From assembly GCF_022347725.1 (NCBI RefSeq), contig NZ_JAKRGB010000003.1:248001-312000 (forward strand): 64,000 nt of DNA. Reading direction: 5' to 3'. This DNA is from Ruegeria sp. Ofav3-42 (GTDB lineage: Bacteria; Pseudomonadota; Alphaproteobacteria; Rhodobacterales; Rhodobacteraceae). Position 1 is the stretch's first letter, and every line of letters begins with the position of its first letter. Position numbers and translations under genes: made by a program. The notes beneath the pieces were generated by a model that made no database searches, had not been told where the DNA came from, and saw nothing but the letters and a program-made list of their open reading frames with translations. Below, piece by piece: positions 1 to 8,368 of the stretch.

Positions 1-971
1 CCGGTCCCTATCAGGTCGAAGTCGACGAGCCGGGCGTGCGCCATTTGTTCAAGAAGTTTGCCAACCACTGGAACCCCGATTTCGGCAATTTCGACAGCGT
101 TGAAGTGATCGTTATCAACGATGCGACCGCACGTACGGCCGCTTTGCAATCGGGTCAGGTTCACGCGATCAACCGCGTCGAGCCGAAGGTTGCCGATCTG
201 CTGGGCCGCGCGCCGAACCTGACTGTGCATTCGACCGCTGGTCGTGGGCACTATGTGTTCATCATGCACTGCGATACTGCGCCGTTCGACAACAACGAAC
301 TGCGTCTGGCGCTGAAGCATGCCATCAACCGTCAGGATCTGGTCGACAAGGTTCTGCGTGGCTACGGCACCATTGGTAACGACATGCCGGTCAACGCGGC
401 ATACCCGCTGTTTGACGGCTCGATCCCGCAGCGCGAGTTCAGCCTTGAAAAGGCCGCTGAGCACTATCAGAAGTCGGGTCATGACGGCTCGCCAATCATC
501 CTGCGTGTCGCAGATGGTGCCTTCCCGGGTGCCGTGGATGCCGCAGCTCTGTTCCAGCAAAGCGCCGCTCAGGCCGGTATCCCGCTGGAGATCAAGCGCG
601 AGCCGAACGACGGTTACTGGTCCGAGGTCTGGAACGTTCAGCCATTCTGTGCCTCCTACTGGGGTGGCCGTCCGGTGCAGGATCAGATGTACGCGACCGC
701 GTATCTGTCGACAGCGGATTGGAACGACACCCGCTTCAAGGTGCCGGAGTTCGACGAGATGTTGTTCGCAGCACGCGCCGAACTGGACAACGACAAGCGC
801 AAGGACATCTACAGCAAGATGGGCGTCATGGTCCGCGACCAGGGCGGCCTGATCTGCCCGATGTTCAACGATTTTGTGGAAGGCGTCACCAATCAACTCG
901 CAGGTTGGGAAAGCGACCCGACCCAAGAGATGATGAATGGTCAGATGTCCCGCAAGATGTGGTTCTCCTGA
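1..971 (+). CDS. Peptide-type ABC transporter substrate-binding protein (family 5), C-terminal part
   Basis: Only the last 322 or so residues are present; the frame is already open at base 3 (reading GPYQVEVDEPG...) so the true start lies before the window. The length, the run 'NNELRLALKHAINRQDLVDK' (the conserved 'vR.A...AidR..iv' block) and the three-gene membrane/ATPase set downstream identify a periplasmic family-5 binding protein of the kind that delivers di/oligopeptides or related solutes. It ends 15 bases before the first permease, so it is the first visible gene of the importer operon. The substrate cannot be read from the sequence; agrocinopine, peptide or opine-like ligands are all possible for this family. 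Confidence 0.9.
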   Translation, partial: GPYQVEVDEPGVRHLFKKFANHWNPDFGNFDSVEVIVINDATARTAALQSGQVHAINRVEPKVADLLGRAPNLTVHSTAGRGHYVFIMHCDTAPFDNNELRLALKHAINRQDLVDKVLRGYGTIGNDMPVNAAYPLFDGSIPQREFSLEKAAEHYQKSGHDGSPIILRVADGAFPGAVDAAALFQQSAAQAGIPLEIKREPNDGYWSEVWNVQPFCASYWGGRPVQDQMYATAYLSTADWNDTRFKVPEFDEMLFAARAELDNDKRKDIYSKMGVMVRDQGGLICPMFNDFVEGVTNQLAGWESDPTQEMMNGQMSRKMWFS

Positions 972-986
972 TAGGGCCCACGGTTA

Positions 987-1943
987 ATGCATCCAATCAT
1001 CAAACTGGTTTCCCAGCGCCTTGCGCTGGGACTCCTGCTTCTCTTCGGTGCATCGGCTCTGATTTTCGGCCTCACTGAAGCCCTGCCCGGGGACGCTGCA
1101 CAAGCGGTCCTTGGCCAATCCGCAACCCCCGAGGCGCTGGCAAACCTGCGCGAAGAAATGGGCCTCAACCGTCCCGCTTTGACCCGCTATTTCGAATGGT
1201 TGGGCGGCATTCTGCAGGGCGATCTGGGTCAGTCACTGACCAATAAACTGGATATTGCAGACTCGATCGGCAGTCGTCTGGGTAACACTCTGTTTCTGGC
1301 GTTCTGGGCCGCAGTCGTATCGGTTCCGCTTGCCATCTTTCTCGGCCTTCTGGCCGTCCGCTATCGCAATCGCTGGCCGGACAAGCTGATTTCAGCTGTG
1401 ACCCTGACCACGATTTCCATCCCTGAATTCCTGATCGGTTACGTTCTGGTCTATTTCATTGCTGTCAAGCTGGGCATGTTCTCGCCTCTGGCCATGATCA
1501 ATGACAGCATGTCCTTCGGGCAAAAGCTGAACTCCATTGCTCTGCCGGTCATCGTGCTGACGCTGGTCGTTCTGGCGCATATGATGCGCATGACCCGGGC
1601 GGCAATCCTGAACGTAATGCAGTCGGCCTATGTGGAAACGGCCGAGCTGAAAGGTCTGAGCAATTTTCAGGTCATCTACCGCCATGCTTTCCCCAACGCG
1701 GTCGCGCCTATCGTCAACGTGGTGATGCTGAACCTGGCCTATCTGGTTGTCGGCGTCGTCGTGGTTGAGGTGGTGTTCGTCTATCCCGGTATGGGACAGT
1801 ATCTGGTCGATCACGTGACCAAGCGTGACGTGCCGGTGGTTCTGGCCTGCGGCGTGATCTTCGCTGCCATCTATATCGGACTGAACATGATTGCAGACAT
1901 CGTTGCCATTCTGGCCAACCCAAGGCTGAGGCATCCGAAATGA
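987..1943 (+). CDS. ABC transporter permease, DppB type
   Basis: A 318-residue integral membrane protein that should form half of the inner-membrane channel of the peptide-type importer. The N-terminus (MHPIIKLVSQRLALGLLLLF...) is the usual cytoplasm-to-first-helix start of DppB proteins, and about six hydrophobic segments follow. The ATPase-docking EAA loop is visible near residues 213-240 (ETAELKGLS...HAFPNAVAPIV). It overlaps the second permease by four bases (ATGA), which indicates translational coupling. No strong Shine-Dalgarno sequence is seen before the ATG. Confidence 0.93.
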   Translation: MHPIIKLVSQRLALGLLLLFGASALIFGLTEALPGDAAQAVLGQSATPEALANLREEMGLNRPALTRYFEWLGGILQGDLGQSLTNKLDIADSIGSRLGNTLFLAFWAAVVSVPLAIFLGLLAVRYRNRWPDKLISAVTLTTISIPEFLIGYVLVYFIAVKLGMFSPLAMINDSMSFGQKLNSIALPVIVLTLVVLAHMMRMTRAAILNVMQSAYVETAELKGLSNFQVIYRHAFPNAVAPIVNVVMLNLAYLVVGVVVVEVVFVYPGMGQYLVDHVTKRDVPVVLACGVIFAAIYIGLNMIADIVAILANPRLRHPK

Positions 1944-2755
1944 AGAACATCCCTATCTCTGCAATGATCGGGCTGGCCTTCACAGCCCTGTACTTCATCA
2001 TCGCGATCTTTGCGCCCCTGCTGGCCCCCTACGGCATGGCCGAAGTGGTCGGCGACGTGTGGGAGCCGTCCAGCTCGCAATTCTGGCTGGGCACCGACAA
2101 TATTGGCCGCGATCTTCTCAGCCGCATGATCTATGGCGGGCGCACGACGATCTTCATCGCCACCGCCGCGACGATCCTCAGCTTCGTAACCGGTTCGATA
2201 CTTGGGTTTCTGGCCGCCGTTCTGGGCGGATGGGCCGATCAGGTCATGTCCCGTGCAGTAGACCTTATCATGTCGATCCCGACCCTGATCTTCGCGCTGG
2301 TCGTTCTGGCCATGGTGCCGGTGACAATCCCGGTTTTGATCTTGGTCATGGGCTTGCTGGACTCCACTCGGGTCTACCGCTTGGCCCGCGCCGTCGCTGT
2401 CGATATCGCCGTGATGGATTATGTTGAGGCCTCGCGCCTGCGCGGTGAAGGTCAGGTCTGGGTCATCTTCCGCGAGATCCTGCCAAACGCCCTGTCACCG
2501 CTGGTCGCGGAACTGGGTTTGCGGTTTATCTTTGCGGTTCTGTTCGTCTCGACATTGTCCTTCCTGGGTCTGGGCGTTCAGCCGCCGCTGGCGGACTGGG
2601 GCGGCATCGTGAAGGAAAACAAGGACGGCATCGTTTACGGTATCGGCGCGGCGTTGTACCCCGCTGTGGCCATCGCGACGCTGGCCATTTCGGTCAACCT
2701 TGTCGCTGACTGGGTCCTGAACCGTACTACATCGCTGAAAGGAGGTCGGGGATGA
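1940..2755 (+). CDS. ABC transporter permease, DppC type
   Basis: A 271-residue membrane protein, partner of the preceding permease. It has the DppC-type N-terminal helix, a short periplasmic loop containing the family block 'FWLGTDNIGRDLLSRMIYGG', and an EAA loop around residues 160-190 (YVEASRLRGEG...REILPNALSPLV). The ATG overlaps the stop of the upstream permease by four bases, and its own stop overlaps the ATPase start by four bases (ATGA), so the three genes are tightly coupled. Confidence 0.93.
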   Translation: MKNIPISAMIGLAFTALYFIIAIFAPLLAPYGMAEVVGDVWEPSSSQFWLGTDNIGRDLLSRMIYGGRTTIFIATAATILSFVTGSILGFLAAVLGGWADQVMSRAVDLIMSIPTLIFALVVLAMVPVTIPVLILVMGLLDSTRVYRLARAVAVDIAVMDYVEASRLRGEGQVWVIFREILPNALSPLVAELGLRFIFAVLFVSTLSFLGLGVQPPLADWGGIVKENKDGIVYGIGAALYPAVAIATLAISVNLVADWVLNRTTSLKGGRG

Positions 2756-4389
2756 GTGATACCCTTCTCAAGGTCCGCGACCTCAAAATCGGCGCGACCG
2801 TATACCCGCCGGGTGAAAAACCCCATGACATCGAAATCGTGCATGGGGTCAGCTTTGACCTCGAGCGCGGCAAGGTGCTGGGGCTGATCGGAGAATCCGG
2901 GGCCGGCAAGTCCACCATCGGTCTGGCCTCGATGGCCTATGGCCGGGGTGGTGTGAAAATCACCGGCGGCGAAGTCTGGGTGAACGGGCGCGATATCCTC
3001 AAGACGTCGCACAGCGATATTCGCAAACTGCGTGGCGGCGAGGTCACTTACGTCTCTCAATCCGCCGCTGCCTCTTTCAACCCGGCCAAGAAGATCATGG
3101 ATCAGGTGGTTGAGGCTGCGGTCGAACAAAAGAAGTTCAGCCGCAAAGAGGCTGAGGGCCGCGCGCGCGAATTGTTCGCCAAGCTGGGTCTGCCCGACCC
3201 GGAGAATATCGGTGAACGCTATCCGCACCAGGTCTCGGGTGGTCAGTTGCAACGCTGCATGACTGCGCTGGCTTTGTGCCCTGAACCCGATCTGGTGGTG
3301 TTCGACGAACCCACCACGGCCCTGGACGTGACCACACAGATCGACGTTCTGATGGCGATCAAAGAGGCTATTGCTGATACCGGCGTTGCAGCGCTCTATA
3401 TCACGCACGACCTTGCTGTTGTGGCTCAGGTGAGCGACGACATCATGGTTCTGCGGATGGGCAACACAGTCGAGTATGGCCATACCGATCAGATCATCAA
3501 CAATCCGCAAGAGGAGTATACGCAGGCTCTGGTCTCCGTCCGCTCCATTGAGCACGAAGAGAAAAAGCCAACACCGGAACCGGTTCTGAGCGTTGATGGT
3601 ATCACCGCGCGCTACAAGGGGCTGAATTTCGACGTACTGCACAACGTCAATGTCGAGCTTCATCCCGGGCAGACTCTGGCTGTTGTGGGTGAATCCGGCT
3701 CGGGCAAATCCACGCTGGCTCGGGTGATCACCGGTCTGCTGCCGCCGCGTGATGGTGAGATCACCTTTGCCGGGCGCAAGCTTAGTGGCGATCTGAAAGG
3801 CCGATCCCGCGAAGACCTGCGCGAACTGCAGATGATCTATCAGATGGCCGACGTGGCGATGAATCCGCGTCAGACCGTTGGCACGATCATAGGCCGCCCG
3901 TTGGAGTTCTACTTCAACATGCGCGGTGCCGAAAAGCGCAAGCGGATCATCGAATTGCTGGATGAGATCGAACTGGGCGAAAAGTTCATCGATCGTTATC
4001 CGGCGGAACTGTCAGGTGGTCAGAAACAGCGTGTGTGTATTGCGCGCTCGCTGGCGGCCAAGCCCAAGATGATCATCTGCGATGAGGTCACCTCGGCGCT
4101 TGACCCTCTGGTCGCGGACGGCATTCTGAAGCTGCTGCTGGATCTGCAAAAGATCGAGGATGTGGCCTACCTGTTCATCACCCACGATCTGGCGACAGTG
4201 CGTGCAATCAGCGACAGCATCGCAGTGATGTATCAGGGTCGCGTCGTTCGCTATGGCCCGAAATCTCAGGTTCTGAGCCCGCCGTTCGACGACTATACCG
4301 ACCTGCTGCTTAGCTCGGTGCCCGAAATGCATCTGGGCTGGCTGGAAGAGGTCGTCGCCCACCGAAAAATGGAAAGCGCCGGGAACTGA
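2752..4389 (+). CDS. Double ATP-binding subunit (DppD-DppF fusion) of the peptide-type importer
   Basis: A 545-residue protein with two complete ABC nucleotide-binding domains in one chain, replacing the separate DppD and DppF subunits. Domain 1 has Walker A GESGAGKST (residues 47-55), signature VSGGQLQR (161-168) and Walker B/DEP (181-187). Domain 2 has Walker A GESGSGKST (313-321), signature LSGGQKQR (420-427) and Walker B with DEVTSALD (about 440-451). Both H-loops (ITHDLA) are present, so both sites look catalytically competent. A terminator hairpin follows 36 bases after the stop, marking the end of the operon. Confidence 0.95.
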   Translation: MSDTLLKVRDLKIGATVYPPGEKPHDIEIVHGVSFDLERGKVLGLIGESGAGKSTIGLASMAYGRGGVKITGGEVWVNGRDILKTSHSDIRKLRGGEVTYVSQSAAASFNPAKKIMDQVVEAAVEQKKFSRKEAEGRARELFAKLGLPDPENIGERYPHQVSGGQLQRCMTALALCPEPDLVVFDEPTTALDVTTQIDVLMAIKEAIADTGVAALYITHDLAVVAQVSDDIMVLRMGNTVEYGHTDQIINNPQEEYTQALVSVRSIEHEEKKPTPEPVLSVDGITARYKGLNFDVLHNVNVELHPGQTLAVVGESGSGKSTLARVITGLLPPRDGEITFAGRKLSGDLKGRSREDLRELQMIYQMADVAMNPRQTVGTIIGRPLEFYFNMRGAEKRKRIIELLDEIELGEKFIDRYPAELSGGQKQRVCIARSLAAKPKMIICDEVTSALDPLVADGILKLLLDLQKIEDVAYLFITHDLATVRAISDSIAVMYQGRVVRYGPKSQVLSPPFDDYTDLLLSSVPEMHLGWLEEVVAHRKMESAGN

Positions 4390-4425
4390 TCCCTCCCCTT
4401 TCTGTGACAGTTTGGTGAAAAATCG

Positions 4426-4466
4426 AAATCCCGGCACCTTGTTAGATGACAGGTGTCGGGATTTTG
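4426..4466 (+). terminator. Rho-independent terminator of the peptide-importer operon
   Basis: A 14-bp inverted repeat with one mismatch (AAATCCCGGCACCT at 4426-4439 and AGGTGTCGGGATTT at 4451-4464), an 11-base loop and a TTTT end. It lies between the ATPase gene and the phosphatase-family gene. Confidence 0.8.
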
Positions 4467-4547
4467 CTATTGGGGGCGCGAACAGGCAGACCCCTGATCA
4501 CGAATCTCCTAGGGTCGCCAGAAATATCTAGTCAAAAGGCCAATGAC

Positions 4548-5384
4548 ATGGACCGCAAACTACTCCTCATCATCCTGGACGGTGTTCCGTGGCGCAATTT
4601 CCGGCGCTTGTTTGGCAACTTGGAAGGTTGGGTCGACAGCGGCGAGGCGCGGGTCTGGAAACTGCGCGCCGTTCTGCCGTCTACATCGGCCAGCTGCTAT
4701 GCTTCGATCCACACCGGTGTCACGCCTCAGGAACACGGTTGCACCGGCAACGGAAACGTTTTCCGCCTGAGCCATAAGGATATCTTCAGCCAAGTCCGCG
4801 AAGCTGGCGGCGTAACCGGCGCAGTTACTCACAGCTATTGGTCGCAGTTCTTCAACCGTCACCCATTCGACTATGTCCGCGATGTTGAATACGACGAACC
4901 AGACAGCCAGACCATCAACCACGGTCGATTCCACAGCATGACCGGTTATGGCAAGGTCAATCAGATGACTCCGTCAGATGTCGACCTGTTTGGTACTCTG
5001 ACTAACCTGTGCCTTCGCTTTGGGCTGGATTACGGTATCCTACACACTTGCACGCTGGACTGTATGGGGCACCGGTTCTTCCATGATTGCGAAGAGATGG
5101 ACCATGCCTGCTTCGTCATGGACGAGATGCTCGCGCCTTTCATCCCCCGTTGGCGACAGTTGGGGTACGAGGTCATCGTGACCGCCGATCACGGGCAGGA
5201 CGAACGCGGGCACCACGGCGGACGCGGTCCGTTGCAGCAGGAAACGGCGCTTTACTACTTTGGTGACGCTGAAGGTCCTGAGGTCGACACGGTGATCGAT
5301 CAGCTACAGCTTGCGCCTACAATCCTGAACCGAATTGGCGCGCCTGTTGCCGAAACCATGAAAGCCGCCCCGTTCTTGAAATAA
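4548..5384 (+). CDS. Alkaline-phosphatase-superfamily protein (type I phosphodiesterase/nucleotide pyrophosphatase-like)
   Basis: A 278-residue protein. I start it at the ATG at 4548, where the protein opens MDRKLLLIILDGVPW, the first metal-binding Asp of the superfamily; the open frame extends 34 codons upstream into terminator sequence and is not used. The nucleophile region is LPSTSASCYASIHTGVTP (about residues 43-60), where T46 or S47 is the likely nucleophile, followed by EHG. A second metal site, TADHGQDERGHHGG, lies near residue 230. There is no signal peptide, so it should be cytoplasmic. It is much shorter than classical NPP enzymes. The substrate (phosphodiester, pyrophosphate or phosphonate) is not deducible. 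It stands alone between a terminator and a convergent gene. Confidence 0.8.
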   Translation: MDRKLLLIILDGVPWRNFRRLFGNLEGWVDSGEARVWKLRAVLPSTSASCYASIHTGVTPQEHGCTGNGNVFRLSHKDIFSQVREAGGVTGAVTHSYWSQFFNRHPFDYVRDVEYDEPDSQTINHGRFHSMTGYGKVNQMTPSDVDLFGTLTNLCLRFGLDYGILHTCTLDCMGHRFFHDCEEMDHACFVMDEMLAPFIPRWRQLGYEVIVTADHGQDERGHHGGRGPLQQETALYYFGDAEGPEVDTVIDQLQLAPTILNRIGAPVAETMKAAPFLK

Positions 5385-5388
5385 GGGA

Positions 5389-6312
5389 TCAGTCGTAGGG
5401 CCAGATCTGCTGGCCCAACGCCTCGATTGCGACCGAGATCCGTTCAAAGCTGTCTGCCGCCCGCTTCACGGATGTTCGCGCGCGGAGATAGCCGTGGACG
5501 AGCCCCGGCTCATTGATCCAATGCGCCTGACCGCCAGCGGCGGTGATCTCTTCGCAATAGATGGGTCCGTCATCACGCAGAGGGTCGCAATCAGCAGTTA
5601 CCACGACGGTTGGCGGCAGGCCCGAGAAGTCTGTGTCGTGAAGCGGGGCAAATGTCGGGTCGTTTTGCGGAACGTTGCCGCCACACCGAACCTTTTCATA
5701 GAAAACAATTTCGTCCAGCGTCAAAAGCGGCGCGTGGGCGTGTTCGATATACGAACCCTGCGTGCTGTCACCGCCCAAACCGGGGTAGATCAGAACCTGG
5801 CCCAGCACATTCTCCAGCCGCCCTCGCCCATGTTGTGCAACCGCCGCAGCCAGGTTGCCACCAGCGCTGTCACCAGCAAGGACAATCGGGTCGCCGAATT
5901 CCTGCATCGCCCAGTTCGTGACGGTCCAGCTGTCCTGAAACTGCGCAGGGTGCAGGTGTTCCGGGCACAGGCGGTAATCCACAGCCACAACACGATACCC
6001 GGTCTGTGCACAAATCTCGGCACAAACGTCGTCGTGGCTGTCCAAACCCCCAACAACAAAACCGCCACCATGGAAATAGATGACGGTTCGCGTTGGATTG
6101 CCCGCAGTGTAGACGCGGACGGGCACGCCTTCGGCCTGCCTGTCCTCAGTTTCGACCCCTTGTGGGCGGGGCTGGCGAAAGTCCGCACACATCGTGTCAT
6201 ACACGCGGCGCTGATCCTCAATCGACAGGTCGACTGCGTCATCCGGATAGCTTTCAGCCGTTCGTTTTATGAACGCCCAGGTTTCTTCATCAATCAGACG
6301 TTCATAATCCAT
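5389..6312 (-). CDS. Alpha/beta hydrolase of the hormone-sensitive-lipase family
   Basis: A 307-residue esterase/lipase-like enzyme. The oxyanion-hole motif HGGGFVVGG starts at residue 81, the nucleophile elbow GDSAGG puts the Ser at 149, and the remaining triad is Asp243 (DCDPLRDDG) and His273 (PGLVHGYLR). No signal peptide is seen. It lies 12 bases downstream of an acyl-CoA synthetase on the same strand, so the pair may process an esterified carboxylic acid: release of the acid, then CoA activation. The actual ester is unknown. Its stop is 4 bases from the stop of the convergent phosphatase-family gene. Confidence 0.9.
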   Translation of the reverse strand: MDYERLIDEETWAFIKRTAESYPDDAVDLSIEDQRRVYDTMCADFRQPRPQGVETEDRQAEGVPVRVYTAGNPTRTVIYFHGGGFVVGGLDSHDDVCAEICAQTGYRVVAVDYRLCPEHLHPAQFQDSWTVTNWAMQEFGDPIVLAGDSAGGNLAAAVAQHGRGRLENVLGQVLIYPGLGGDSTQGSYIEHAHAPLLTLDEIVFYEKVRCGGNVPQNDPTFAPLHDTDFSGLPPTVVVTADCDPLRDDGPIYCEEITAAGGQAHWINEPGLVHGYLRARTSVKRAADSFERISVAIEALGQQIWPYD

Positions 6313-6324
6313 GTTCCCTCCCGG

Positions 6325-8214
6325 TCAGGCAGCCCACTCCCATGGCCGGGTGAACGATCCCAGCACTTTGCTGACATCGTCCTCTGAGGAACCCTTCGCG
6401 TCAAGCTGTGCGACAAGTCCACGCTTCTTATCGTCGATGACAGACACTACCCGCGCGTCAAGGCCTGCGTCTTCCAGCGCGCCATTGTAGATGCGCGTGA
6501 TGGCCTGTTTGCGAAGCTCGGGCTTAAAGACCTTACCGACGGCAGTTTTGGGCAGCTCGTCCAGAATGGTCATATGCTTGGGCTGTGCCGCGCGCTCATG
6601 GACGTGCACACCGCAATACTCCATCAACTCCTTCTCGGTCACCGAGGCCCCATCGACCAGTTCGACAAAGGCGCAAGGCACCTCGCCCGAATAGGCATCC
6701 GGCTGACCGATGGCCCCGGCAAAGGCGACGGCATCGTGGCCCAGCAGGGCTTCTTCGATCTCGGCCGGGTCAATGTTGTGGCCGCCGCGAATGATCAGGT
6801 CCTTGGCACGGCCGGTAATCCAGAGATAACCGTCCTCGTCAAACCGACCCAGATCGCCAGTACGCAGGTATTTGTCGAAGTGGTACAGATCGACGTTCTT
6901 GTCCGCCTCGGTATAGGTATTGCCCGCGTATACGCCGGGGTTCGAAATGCAAATCTCACCGATCTCGTCCGCGTCGCATTCCTTCGGGCCATCAGGGCCA
7001 TCTTGCAGGATTTTGACATCCGTATAGGGGAACGGAATACCGATCGAGCCGATCTTCTTTTCCCCATCCACCGGGTTGCAGGACACCAGACATGTGGCTT
7101 CGGTCAGGCCGTAGCCTTCCACGATGGTCACGCCGGTTGCCTCTTCAAAGCGTCGGAACAGTTCGACCGGCAAAGGTGCCGAGCCCGAGAATGCGGTCTT
7201 TACGCTTGAGATATCCGCATCGACCGGGCGCTGCATCTTGGCGGCAATTGCGGTTGGAACGGTGATGATGAACGTCACCTTCCAGCGTTCGATCAGCTTC
7301 CAGAAATTGTCGAACACGCCGTCGCCGCGATATCCTGCGGGTGTCGGGAAGACCACATGCGCGCCGGACGACACTGCGGCCATCATGATCACGTGGACGG
7401 CAAATACGTGGAACATGGGCAGTGGGCACATGATCACGTCTTCGTCCGAGAACAGCAGCGTGTGTCCAAGCCAACCATTGTAAATCAGGCCCGAGTATTT
7501 GTGCTGTGCAACCTTCGGCATACCCGTCGTACCACCGGTGTGGAAGTAGCAGGCGACCCGATCTTCCTTGCTGTCCACAAAAGTCAGAGTCGTCGGCTGC
7601 TTGGCCAATTCCTTGTTGAAGTTCTTGTAGTCCGCATGCGCCAGGTGTTCCTTGTCGCCCATTTTGGGGCGCAGGAACGGCACCAGCCAGGATTTTGGCG
7701 GCGTCAGATAGCGGTTGAGGTCAATCTCGAGGATCGTTTTGACATTGGGCGCATGGCGCACCGCCTCTTCGACCTTTTGCGCCACATCCGTCTTGGGGAA
7801 TGATTTGAGCGTCACAACCACTTTGGCGCCGGTTTCGCGCAGGATTGCAGCGATCTGTTCAGGCTCAAGCAGCGGGTTGATCGGGTTCACAATACCTGCA
7901 ACCGCGCCCCCCATCATGGTGACCAGCGTTTCGTTACAATTGGGCAGCACATAGGCCACCACGTCTTTTTCACCGATGCCCAAAGACCGGAACAGGTTCG
8001 CCGCCTGATTGACCTTGCCTAGAAGTTGCGACCACGTCAGGGTTTCGGCCTTGTCCGTCGGGCCTGACATGAGTTGAAAGCTGATCGCATTGTTGTTGGG
8101 GAATTTACCAGCCGTACGCGACAGCAACTGATGGAAGGTAACCGGAACGTCCCGATCCTCCCACGACATTTCCTGCTCAATTCTTGCCTTGTCTTCCAAA
8201 CCCACAAAGGCCAT
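6325..8214 (-). CDS. AMP-forming acyl-CoA synthetase
   Basis: A 629-residue member of the ANL adenylate-forming family that activates a carboxylic acid with ATP and CoA. The P-loop-like AMP motif HTGGTTGMPK is at residues 225-234, EGYGLTEAT at about 370, and the hinge/A8 block (RTGDLGRFDEDGYLWITGRAKD) follows. The C-terminal lysine is in the context PKTAVGKVFKPELR. A strong Shine-Dalgarno (GGGAGGAG) precedes the ATG. The N-terminal 60 residues and the C-terminal tail make it longer than typical medium-chain ligases. Substrate length cannot be told from sequence. It is in an operon with the downstream alpha/beta hydrolase. Confidence 0.93.
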   Translation of the reverse strand: MAFVGLEDKARIEQEMSWEDRDVPVTFHQLLSRTAGKFPNNNAISFQLMSGPTDKAETLTWSQLLGKVNQAANLFRSLGIGEKDVVAYVLPNCNETLVTMMGGAVAGIVNPINPLLEPEQIAAILRETGAKVVVTLKSFPKTDVAQKVEEAVRHAPNVKTILEIDLNRYLTPPKSWLVPFLRPKMGDKEHLAHADYKNFNKELAKQPTTLTFVDSKEDRVACYFHTGGTTGMPKVAQHKYSGLIYNGWLGHTLLFSDEDVIMCPLPMFHVFAVHVIMMAAVSSGAHVVFPTPAGYRGDGVFDNFWKLIERWKVTFIITVPTAIAAKMQRPVDADISSVKTAFSGSAPLPVELFRRFEEATGVTIVEGYGLTEATCLVSCNPVDGEKKIGSIGIPFPYTDVKILQDGPDGPKECDADEIGEICISNPGVYAGNTYTEADKNVDLYHFDKYLRTGDLGRFDEDGYLWITGRAKDLIIRGGHNIDPAEIEEALLGHDAVAFAGAIGQPDAYSGEVPCAFVELVDGASVTEKELMEYCGVHVHERAAQPKHMTILDELPKTAVGKVFKPELRKQAITRIYNGALEDAGLDARVVSVIDDKKRGLVAQLDAKGSSEDDVSKVLGSFTRPWEWAA

Positions 8215-8368
8215 GTGGCTCCTCCCTATTTTATTCCCACGTCGCGCGCGGATTTTTCCCCTTCAAGATGGGAGGAAAACCCCGCAGGTGCAAGCGACGG
8301 GTTAGAGGGGCCATGCCCAAAATTGTAGAATTACGCAGCGGCGTATATTTGAGTTCCGCGACGTCAGG

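Noticed and set aside
2635..3663. 342-codon minus-strand frame
   Set aside because: It is antisense to the double ATPase; the ATPase motifs define the real strand.
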